Shown: piece by piece, positions 9,609 through 15,205 of the stretch | Position numbering within the stretch: the stretch's first letter is position 1 | Layout of the letters: each line of letters begins with the position of its first letter | DNA from: DASTCC01 sp035711465 | GTDB lineage: Bacteria; Acidobacteriota; Vicinamibacteria; Vicinamibacterales; SCN-69-37 | Reading direction: 5' to 3' | NCBI GenBank assembly: GCA_035711465.1 | Contig: DASTCC010000005.1 | Location: 1 to 15,205 of the forward strand | DNA length: 15,205 nucleotides | Position numbers and translations under genes: made by a program | Notes under the pieces: model-generated | Told to the model about the DNA's origin: nothing | Seen by the model: only the letters and a program-made list of their open reading frames with translations | Databases searched by the model: none

Positions 9609-9823
9609 CCATCGTGCTCAACGGCGAGCGGCGAGAGCTCGCCGCGCCTCTCACCGTCTCGGCGCTGCTCGCCGAGCTCGACCTCGACGCTCGCACCGTC
9701 GCCGTCGAGCTCAACCGCATCGTCGTCAGGCGCGCGCACTACGGCACGACGATGATCGAGGCCGGCGCGGAGGTCGAGATCGTCGCGTTCGTCGGTGGCG
9801 GACAGGACGGTGCTAGGTGCTAG
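9605..9823 (+). CDS. thiS: Sulfur carrier protein ThiS with an extended C-terminus
   Basis: ThiS is a small beta-grasp protein whose C-terminal Gly-Gly is adenylated by ThiF and loaded as a thiocarboxylate, the sulfur source for ThiG. The 72-residue product starts MTIVLNGERRELAAPLTVSALL and shows the family core (VAVELNRIVVRR, AEVEIVAFVGGG). Normally the chain stops at Gly-Gly. Here the frame continues QDGARC and ends at a TAG lying in the adjacent heptad repeat. The first codon after the glycines is CAG, one base from TAG, so an ancestral stop may have been lost. Extended carriers in other systems, such as QbsE, are trimmed by a JAMM protease; whether this one is trimmed is unknown. Translation is probably coupled to the preceding glycosyltransferase through the ATGA overlap. 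Confidence 0.88.
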   Translation: MTIVLNGERRELAAPLTVSALLAELDLDARTVAVELNRIVVRRAHYGTTMIEAGAEVEIVAFVGGGQDGARC

Positions 9824-9843
9824 GTGCCGGGTGCTGGGTGTTA
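9809..9843. repeat. GGTGCTA tandem heptads at the thiS end and thiS-thiG spacer
   Basis: There are five units with a strict 7-bp step: GGTGCTA, GGTGCTA, GGTGCCG, GGTGCTG and GGTGTTA, with GTG(C/T) at 9810, 9817, 9824, 9831 and 9838. The first two units are read as the last codons of thiS (Gly-Ala-Arg-Cys-stop). The rest fill the spacer before thiG. The core is the same as in the nuoL array at 1-104. Confidence 0.9.
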
Positions 9844-9857
9844 GAGTGAAAGCACCC

Positions 9858-10649
9858 ATGGCCGAACCCCTCGTCATCGCCGATCGTACGTTCGGATCGC
9901 GGTTGGTCGTTGGCACCGGCAAGTACCCGTCGCATGGGGTCATGCAGGCCGCACACGAGGCTTCGGGCACCGAGATGGTCACGGTGGCCGTGCGCCGCGT
10001 CGATCTGTCGGCTCGCGGGCGTGAATCGCTGCTCGGCTGGATCGACACGAGCAGACTCTTCCTGCTGCCGAACACGGCCGGCTGTTACACGGCGGAGGAT
10101 GCGATTCGAACCGCCAGGCTTGGACGCGAAGCGGGGCTCTCGAACTGGGTCAAGCTCGAGGTCATCGGCGACGAACAAACCCTCTTTCCCGACAACGAGG
10201 CGCTGCTCGCCGCGACGCGCGTCCTCGTCAAGGAAGGGTTTGTCGTCCTGCCTTACACCAACGACGACCCGATCGCCTGCCGGAAGCTCGAGGATGCCGG
10301 GGCGGCCGCGGTGATGCCACTCGGGGCGCCGATCGGATCGGGACTGGGGATTCAGAACCCGAACAACCTCCTCATCATCAAGGAGCAGTCGAAGGTTCCG
10401 GTCATCGTAGACGCCGGCGTCGGCACGGCGTCGGATGCCGCGATCGCCATGGAGCTCGGCATGGACGGCGTGCTGATGAACACCGCGATTGCCGGCGCCG
10501 CCGATCCGGTGATGATGGCCACGGCCATGCGCCACGCCGTGGAGGCTGGACGGCTTGCCTATCTCGCCGGCCGCATTCCGAAGCGCCGGCACGCCACCGC
10601 GAGCAGCCCCACCGAGGGCCTCGTCACGCCGGGCGCGCGGCGGACCTGA
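9858..10649 (+). CDS. thiG: Thiazole synthase ThiG
   Basis: This TIM-barrel enzyme makes the thiazole phosphate of thiamin from deoxyxylulose 5-phosphate, dehydroglycine and ThiS thiocarboxylate. The 263-residue product has the usual length. It shows GTGKYPSHGVMQAA near the N-terminus, NWVKLEVIGD with Lys99 as the predicted Schiff-base lysine, AVMPLGAPIGSGLGIQNP, VIVDAGVGTASDAA (phosphate loop) and VLMNTAIAGAADPVMMATAM. The ATG at 9858 is chosen because the frame upstream is repeat-derived and gives no family sequence. Only weak GAAAG precedes it. Its partner thiS is 34 bp upstream. No thiF, thiH, thiO, thiC or thiE gene and no TPP riboswitch are seen here, so the rest of the pathway must lie elsewhere. 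Confidence 0.95.
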   Translation: MAEPLVIADRTFGSRLVVGTGKYPSHGVMQAAHEASGTEMVTVAVRRVDLSARGRESLLGWIDTSRLFLLPNTAGCYTAEDAIRTARLGREAGLSNWVKLEVIGDEQTLFPDNEALLAATRVLVKEGFVVLPYTNDDPIACRKLEDAGAAAVMPLGAPIGSGLGIQNPNNLLIIKEQSKVPVIVDAGVGTASDAAIAMELGMDGVLMNTAIAGAADPVMMATAMRHAVEAGRLAYLAGRIPKRRHATASSPTEGLVTPGARRT

Positions 10650-10652
10650 TCC

Positions 10653-12062
10653 GTGGCCGACGAGCGTTTGCAGGATCGCATCGCCCGGCTCGAGCGTGAA
10701 CGTCACGACGCCGATCGCGACTACAACCAGGCGCTGACGGGCGTCGACCGCGCGACGCTGACGCGGCCCGATCTGCCGCATCCGCCGCCGCCGTACGACG
10801 AGACGATGCTCGGCGCGATCAACAGCGCCTGGGACATCCTGCCGTCGGGCGCGCCGCCGGTCGACGGCTCGCTCAAGGGCCGGCTGCGCGGCTTCGTGTG
10901 GCGGCTGATCGGCCCCGCGCTCGAAACCCAGCGTCGCTTCAACTCGGCGCTCGTCGATCATCTCAACCGCAACGCCGCCGCGCATCGTGAAGCGGCCAAG
11001 GCGGCGGCGACGACGATCGAGCTGATCGGCCATCACGTCGATCGACTGATCGAATTCCAGTCGCGGCTCGTGCAGTACCTGCAGACGGTCACGCTCTACG
11101 TCGACACCAGGGACCGGCAGGTCGGCGGTCAGGCGCTGATCCTGAACGAGGGACTGAGCGCGATCAGCGACGACTGGCTGAAGCGCTGGGAATCGCTCGC
11201 GGCGCGCGAGCAGCGGTTCATGTCGCGGGTGTCAGACCTGGACGATCTCCGCGTCACCGCGTCGCTCGCCCAGCAGGCGACCTTGACGCTGAAGCGCGAG
11301 GTGGAGCGGCTGCTCGAGCATGCCTCGGCGATCTCGGCCGGGCAGAAGCCGGCGGGCCCGCCGCCGGATCTCGAGTCGTTCAAGTACGTGGGCTTCGAAG
11401 AGGCCTTCCGGGGATCGCCCGAGGAGATCCGCCGCCGGCTGGCGAGCTATCTGCCGCACTTCGAGGGCCTCAGCGACGTCCTCGACATCGGGTGCGGCCG
11501 CGGCGAGTTCCTCGAGCTCCTGCGCGAGCGCGGCATCAGCGCGCGCGGTCTCGATCTGAATCACGAGATGGCCGAGGCCTCGCGCGCGCGCGGGCTCGAC
11601 GTCGTCGAAGCGGATGCGCTCACGTATCTGCGGAACCTCGAGGACGCCTCCATCGGGGGCCTGTTTGCGGCGCAGGTCGTCGAGCATCTCGAGCCGGCCT
11701 ATCTGATGCAGCTCCTGGAAACGGCGCTGCACAAGATCCGGCCGGGCGGCGCGATCGTGCTGGAGACCATCAACACGGCGTGCTGGGTGGCATTCTTCGA
11801 AAGCTACATCCGCGACCTCACCCACGTGCGGCCTCTGCACCCCGAGACGCTGCAGTACTTGCTCCGCGCGAGCGGATTTCACGGCGTCACAATCGAGTAC
11901 CGTTCGCCGGTGCCGGATGCCGAACGGCTGCAACCGGTACTCTCGCCGCCGGGGTTGCCCGCGGAGATCGCCGACTTCGTCGAGACGATCAACAGCAACG
12001 TCGAGAAACTCAATTCACGGCTCTACACCCACATGGACTACGCCGTGATCGCGCACCGGTAG
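10653..12062 (+). CDS. SAM-dependent methyltransferase with helical N-terminal region
   Basis: Probably methylates a sugar or glycan end in surface-polysaccharide assembly. Of 469 residues, the C-terminal part from about 255 is a class I methyltransferase: FKYVGFEEAFRGSPEEIRRR leads into motif I, VLDIGCGRGEF (residues 276-286), then AAQVVEHL, GGAIVLETIN and SYIRDLTHVRPLHPETL. The N-terminal 250 residues are mainly polar helix, with charged heptad-like stretches (RLQDRIARLERER; TLTLKREVERLLEH) that suggest coiled coil, plus a proline-rich segment (PHPPPPYDE). Similar two-part proteins commonly lie in bacterial glycan clusters. The GTG start, 3 bp after thiG, suggests co-transcription. The substrate cannot be read from sequence. 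Confidence 0.85.
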   Translation: MADERLQDRIARLERERHDADRDYNQALTGVDRATLTRPDLPHPPPPYDETMLGAINSAWDILPSGAPPVDGSLKGRLRGFVWRLIGPALETQRRFNSALVDHLNRNAAAHREAAKAAATTIELIGHHVDRLIEFQSRLVQYLQTVTLYVDTRDRQVGGQALILNEGLSAISDDWLKRWESLAAREQRFMSRVSDLDDLRVTASLAQQATLTLKREVERLLEHASAISAGQKPAGPPPDLESFKYVGFEEAFRGSPEEIRRRLASYLPHFEGLSDVLDIGCGRGEFLELLRERGISARGLDLNHEMAEASRARGLDVVEADALTYLRNLEDASIGGLFAAQVVEHLEPAYLMQLLETALHKIRPGGAIVLETINTACWVAFFESYIRDLTHVRPLHPETLQYLLRASGFHGVTIEYRSPVPDAERLQPVLSPPGLPAEIADFVETINSNVEKLNSRLYTHMDYAVIAHR

Positions 12063-12080
12063 GCGCCGCGGCTGACGCCC

Positions 12081-13973
12081 GTGGTTCGCGGCCTGCACCG
12101 ATTCGAGACCTCGCTCTGGCGGCGGACGGCCGCGTTCGCCGCCGCGCTCGTCCTCGCGTGGCCGTTCGCGGCGATCTGGCTCGGTCCGTGTCCGTGGCCG
12201 CTCAGGGTCTGGGGCGCGGCGCTCGCGATCCTCGGCCTGGTGCAGCCGCGCTGGGGACTGCTGCTGGTCGCGGGTCTCACGCCGGTGGCAACGCCTCTGG
12301 CACTCACGATCGGCGCCCCGTTCGGGGGCGCCCAGATGATCGAAGCCATGACGGTGCCGTTCGTCGTGGGCTTCGGGCTTCGGACGGCGCTGTCGCCGGC
12401 GATGGCGCGCGCGCCGTTGATGCTGCCGGCGGCGGGCCTCGGCACCCTGATCGCGATTGGCGGTCTCGTGCAGCTCGTCGCCGAACAGCAGACGTCGGCA
12501 TGGGCCAGCGACTTCTACCCGGCGCTGTTCCGCCATCTGGTCACCGACTACTTCGTCGACCCGGCCACGTTCGTCTCCGCGCACCTCGCGCTCGTCTGGA
12601 TTGCCGGCCTCGGCCTGGCGACGGCCGCGTCGATCGTGATCGCCGAGTCGGACGAGGCCCGGCGCAGCGTCGTGAACGTACTCCTCGTCGGCGCGGCGGC
12701 AGCGGCGTGCCTGGCGCTGCAGCGGCTCGTCGAGATCTCGGCGCGCACGCCAGCGCCATGGCCGGCGGCGATGCGTTTCGCGATCACCGAGCGCATCAAC
12801 CCTCACTACGCGGATCTCAACGCGGCCGGCTCGTACTACGCGATGTTTGCCGTCGCTGCGGTGTGGCTCGCAGCGAGGGCGCGCGCCTGGGCCGCGATCC
12901 TGACGTCGCCGGTCATCGCGTTCGGACTCTGGATGTCGGGATCGCGAACCGCGCTCGGCGCGGCCGTCGTCGGTGTCGCGATCCTGCTGGCGCGCGGCCG
13001 ACGCTGGCGGCCGATCCCGCTTGCGATCGGCGCGGCCGCGGTCGTCCTGGCGGCCTTGATGGTGATGGTCAACCCAGGCCGACAGCAAGCCGGGGCCGGC
13101 GAGGCCGTCGCGATCCGCGCGGAGCTCGCGAAGGTCGGCGTCCGGCTCGCGCTGCGCGAACCGCTGTTCGGCCTTGGCCTCGGCGGGTTCCATCGCGCGT
13201 CGGTCAGCGAGATCGATGCGGGGTTGATGAAACGTTTTCCCACCTCGGCGCGCGGCGAGAACGCGCACAACAACTTCGTTCAGATTCTCGTCGAGCTCGG
13301 TGCGTTCGGCCTGGTGACCTTTCTGTGGTTGATCGCGGCCGCGCTGAGAACGCCAACGGGCACGCCGGCAAATGCCATCGACGCTGTCGGTTCGATCGGC
13401 AGCACCGCTTTCGCGGGCGGCGTCGCCGCCTTCCTCGTGTCGTGCCTGGCTGGCCACCCGTTGCTCACGCCGCAGGTGCTGATCGGATTCCTGCTCGTCG
13501 TCGGAACGATCGTCGGCCTGGGCGGCCCGATGCGACGAGACCTCTCGAGCCGGCGCACTTCGGGCACCGCGTTGGGGATCGCCCTGCTGTTTGCGGCGGT
13601 GGCGACGCCGTGGCGCATCGACCGCCGGATCGCGGCGCTCACGACCGACGGCGCCAGCATCGGCGTGTCGCCTGCGGGCGGTGAGATGGACGGGATCCGC
13701 TACCGCGTCGTCCAGGGCAAGGCCCGATACTGGGTGCCCGGATCCGTGCAGGCGGTCGAGCTGCCGTTACGGTTGCCGGAGGGCGGCGCGTGCGACGTCG
13801 CTCTGGATGTAAACGACCGTCGCGCTAACGTCGTACGGCCCACAGCCGACAAATGGAGTGTCGCCGAACTGCCAATGGGACCCGGGTCGGCCAGACGCGC
13901 GCGTCGTCTGGACCTCACGGTGTCGCCAGGCGACTGTCGCGTGCTGGTCGGTCCCCTGGGCCGCCGCGACTAG
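12081..13973 (+). CDS. O-antigen ligase/polymerase-like membrane protein with C-terminal soluble region
   Basis: A polytopic membrane protein of 630 residues, probably joining or polymerising lipid-linked glycan at the outer face of the inner membrane. About ten to twelve hydrophobic segments run from residue 15 to about 520. Wzy/WaaL-family marks are MSGSRTALGAAVVGVA (residues 285-300), a large extracytoplasmic region, and GENAHNNFVQILVELGAFGL with His396, the conserved histidine of the ligase/polymerase loop. After the last membrane span (ALLFAAVATPW) a soluble tail of about 100 residues, rich in beta-forming sequence and with a Cys pair (EGGACDVAL, PGDCRVLV), extends beyond the usual family length. 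The start is GTG at 12081; no Shine-Dalgarno sequence is clear and a downstream start is possible. Ligase and polymerase roles cannot be separated by sequence. Confidence 0.82.
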   Translation: MVRGLHRFETSLWRRTAAFAAALVLAWPFAAIWLGPCPWPLRVWGAALAILGLVQPRWGLLLVAGLTPVATPLALTIGAPFGGAQMIEAMTVPFVVGFGLRTALSPAMARAPLMLPAAGLGTLIAIGGLVQLVAEQQTSAWASDFYPALFRHLVTDYFVDPATFVSAHLALVWIAGLGLATAASIVIAESDEARRSVVNVLLVGAAAAACLALQRLVEISARTPAPWPAAMRFAITERINPHYADLNAAGSYYAMFAVAAVWLAARARAWAAILTSPVIAFGLWMSGSRTALGAAVVGVAILLARGRRWRPIPLAIGAAAVVLAALMVMVNPGRQQAGAGEAVAIRAELAKVGVRLALREPLFGLGLGGFHRASVSEIDAGLMKRFPTSARGENAHNNFVQILVELGAFGLVTFLWLIAAALRTPTGTPANAIDAVGSIGSTAFAGGVAAFLVSCLAGHPLLTPQVLIGFLLVVGTIVGLGGPMRRDLSSRRTSGTALGIALLFAAVATPWRIDRRIAALTTDGASIGVSPAGGEMDGIRYRVVQGKARYWVPGSVQAVELPLRLPEGGACDVALDVNDRRANVVRPTADKWSVAELPMGPGSARRARRLDLTVSPGDCRVLVGPLGRRD

Positions 13974-13986
13974 TCGAGAAGTCGCG
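13965..13986. repeat. Stem-loop spanning the ligase-like gene's stop codon
   Basis: The arms CGCGACT (13965-13971) and AGTCGCG (13980-13986) are perfect, with an 8-bp loop containing the TAG stop. The run that follows is AAAA, not T, so an intrinsic plus-strand terminator is not supported. It could be a 3' stabilising structure or chance in GC-rich DNA. Confidence 0.4.
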
Positions 13987-14006
13987 AAAACCGGCGGATC
14001 GTCAGG

Positions 14007-14012
14007 CATAAT
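14007..14012 (+). promoter_or_regulatory. Possible -10 box upstream of the WecA-like gene
   Basis: CATAAT matches five of six consensus bases, in a 114-bp spacer that is otherwise GC-rich. No good -35 hexamer lies 16-18 bp upstream. If used, it would give the last gene its own transcript with a leader of about 70 nt. Confidence 0.3.
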
Positions 14013-14054
14013 CTGGGGGTTGACGCGTCTCCCCCGTGTCACGTCGTCGTCATG

Positions 14055-14084
14055 CCGACCGTCATCTTTACGGTTCATCGGGGG
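14055..14084 (+). other. Possible leader hairpin next to the G-rich ribosome site of the WecA-like gene
   Basis: ACCGT (14058-14062) and ACGGT (14070-14074) make a perfect stem with a 7-base loop. Flanking CCG (14055) and CGG (14079) can add three pairs across a bulge. The outer 3' arm includes the first two bases of the G-run (14080-14084) that stands 3 bp before the ATG. It is short, and any role in translation control is speculative. Confidence 0.25.
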
Positions 14085-14087
14085 TAG

Positions 14088-15205
14088 ATGCCGCTCTTCG
14101 TAGCGTTCGTGACGGGCTTTCTGCTTACCGCCGGCCTGGTGCCGCTGACGCGCCGGGTCGCCCTCCGCTTCCATCTCTGCACGCCACCCTCGAACGACCG
14201 CTGGCACTCGGGCGTGGTGCCGAACATCGGCGGCGTCGCGATGTTCCTGCCGTTGGCGCTGGTCGCAGCCTTCAGCGGCGCATTCGGTGAGATCTGGATT
14301 GTGATGGCCGCCGCCGGCTGCATGTTCGCGCTCGGCGTTGCCGACGACATCCGGCCCGTCCGCGCCTCGACCAAGCTCGCGGTGCAGACCCTGATCGCGG
14401 CCGGGCTGCTGTGGATGATGCCGCCGGTGGTGCTCACCGGACTTCCGCTGATCGATCTGGCGCTCGAGTTCCTGTGGATCGTCGGCATCACCAACGGGAT
14501 CAACCTGCTCGACAACATCGACGGCCTGGCTGCCGGTGTGTCGGCGATCGCCGGCACGTTCTTCGTGGCGGTCCTCCTGATCGACGGCGCCGGCAACGCC
14601 GGCGGCCTCGGCATCATCATGGCGGCCTTCGTGGGTGTCACGGCCGGCTTCCTGGTCTTCAACTTTCATCCCGCGTCGATCTTCATGGGCGACGGCGGCA
14701 GCCACCTGCTGGGCGGCTTCCTCGCGGCGGCGGCGTTGTTTTCGGCGCGCAGCTCGACGACGCACCTCGTGCCGGTGACGGCGATTCCGATCCTGCTGTT
14801 GCTCATTCCGATCTTCGACACGGTGTTCGTGACGCTGGCGCGGGGCCTCGCGGGCCGCAGCGCGTTTCTCGGCGGCCGCGATCACACGTCCCACCGTCTG
14901 GTCGCGCTCGGCATCGGAGAGCGGCGCGCGGTGCTGGTGCTCTACGGGCTGTCGTTTGCCGGGGGCGCGGTCGCGCTCGGCCTGATCGGCCTGACGCCCG
15001 GACTGGCCTGGGCGCTCGTCGGCCTCTACGCGATGGCGCTGGTGATGATCGGGCTCTATCTCGGCCATATCGAATCGGCGCTCGAAACCGAGATCGAGCC
15101 GCCGCTGCCGACGGAATTGACGACGCGCTATCGCGCCTACGAGGTGCTGCTGGACGTGGCGCTGCTCGGCCTCGCGTATTACCTGGCCTACTTCGCGAGG
15201 TTCCG
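14088..15205 (+). CDS. WecA/MraY-family sugar-phosphate transferase, C-terminus cut by window edge
   Basis: Probably transfers a sugar-1-phosphate to undecaprenyl phosphate, the first membrane step of glycan assembly. 372 residues are visible, in about eleven hydrophobic segments. Family marks are DRWHSGVVPNIGGVAMF (residues 37-53), GVADDIRP with Asp86-Asp87, NGINLLDNIDGLAAG (136-150), FNFHPASIFMGDGGSHLLGG (191-210) and GGRDHTSHRL (262-271), the cytosolic His loop. Beyond residue 340, past the usual end of the domain, the chain continues TTRYRAYEVLLDVALLGLAYYLAYFARF. This looks like the first membrane helix of FlaA1/WbpM-type polysaccharide proteins, which points to a fusion. The ATG at 14088 has only GGGGG before it. 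Whether the sugar is GlcNAc or another amino sugar is open. Confidence 0.88.
   Translation, partial: MPLFVAFVTGFLLTAGLVPLTRRVALRFHLCTPPSNDRWHSGVVPNIGGVAMFLPLALVAAFSGAFGEIWIVMAAAGCMFALGVADDIRPVRASTKLAVQTLIAAGLLWMMPPVVLTGLPLIDLALEFLWIVGITNGINLLDNIDGLAAGVSAIAGTFFVAVLLIDGAGNAGGLGIIMAAFVGVTAGFLVFNFHPASIFMGDGGSHLLGGFLAAAALFSARSSTTHLVPVTAIPILLLLIPIFDTVFVTLARGLAGRSAFLGGRDHTSHRLVALGIGERRAVLVLYGLSFAGGAVALGLIGLTPGLAWALVGLYAMALVMIGLYLGHIESALETEIEPPLPTELTTRYRAYEVLLDVALLGLAYYLAYFARF

Noticed and set aside
9795..9857. Longer ThiG starting at a GTG at 9795
   Set aside because: The added residues come from the thiS end and the heptad repeat and do not resemble ThiG. MAEPLVIADR at 9858 fits the family.
9601..9860. 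TPP riboswitch upstream of thiS or thiG
   Set aside because: The space is either glycosyltransferase coding sequence or heptad repeats. No thi-box type conserved segments (such as CTGAGA with its partner helices) are seen there.
14015..14035. GGGGG/CCCCC stem with TTGACG as a -35 box for the WecA-like gene
   Set aside because: No acceptable -10 hexamer lies 16-18 bp downstream of TTGACG, and the stem has a long 11-base loop. It is likely chance in GC-rich sequence.

Overview
The window comes from a very GC-rich bacterial chromosome and holds two back-to-back gene blocks that diverge from a 162-bp region at about 8067-8228. Protein content, GC bias and intergenic tandem heptad arrays (GTGC-type, AAAACTC-type) would suit a soil-type Acidobacteriota such as Vicinamibacteria. 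That assignment is an inference; no rRNA or clear phylogenetic marker is present.

Left block (minus strand, 8066 down to 1): a respiratory complex I operon in the order nuoA-B-C-D-E-F-H-J-K-L, with nuoL running off the left edge. Most genes abut or are separated by 0-18 bp, as in a single transcript. A good sigma70-type promoter (TTGACT, 17-bp spacer, TAGCAT) lies upstream of nuoA, with an inverted repeat just downstream of the predicted transcript start. The FMN/NADH (NuoF), N1a (NuoE), N3 (NuoF) and N2 (NuoB) ligands are all present. However, nuoG and nuoI, which normally lie between F and H and between H and J, are absent and no space remains for them. The missing clusters would have to be supplied from elsewhere.

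Right block (plus strand, 8229 to the right edge): a GT-B type glycosyltransferase, thiS, thiG, a SAM-dependent methyltransferase with a long helical N-terminal region, an O-antigen ligase/polymerase-like membrane protein, and a WecA/MraY-family sugar-phosphate transferase that runs off the right edge. This looks like a surface-polysaccharide cluster (initiating transferase, glycosyltransferase, methyltransferase, ligase or polymerase) with two thiamin thiazole genes set into it. The glycosyltransferase and thiS overlap as ATGA, so the association is tight.

The most unusual signal is short tandem repeats. A 7-bp repeat with core GTGC occurs about 15 times at 1-104, inside the nuoL reading frame. 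There it encodes a His-rich (APSTSHG)-like loop in a position where NuoL proteins carry a variable loop. The same repeat type, as GGTGCTA, fills the thiS-thiG spacer and supplies the thiS stop codon, leaving ThiS with six residues after its Gly-Gly-Gly tail. The nuoA-nuoB spacer is packed with two other repeat types (AAAACTC heptads and CAAGCCTT octads) around a small hairpin. These may belong to one class of invasive or expanding short repeats that alters both spacers and proteins.

No rRNA, tRNA, CRISPR array, insertion sequence or riboswitch was recognised. No gene-free stretch exceeds 162 bp.
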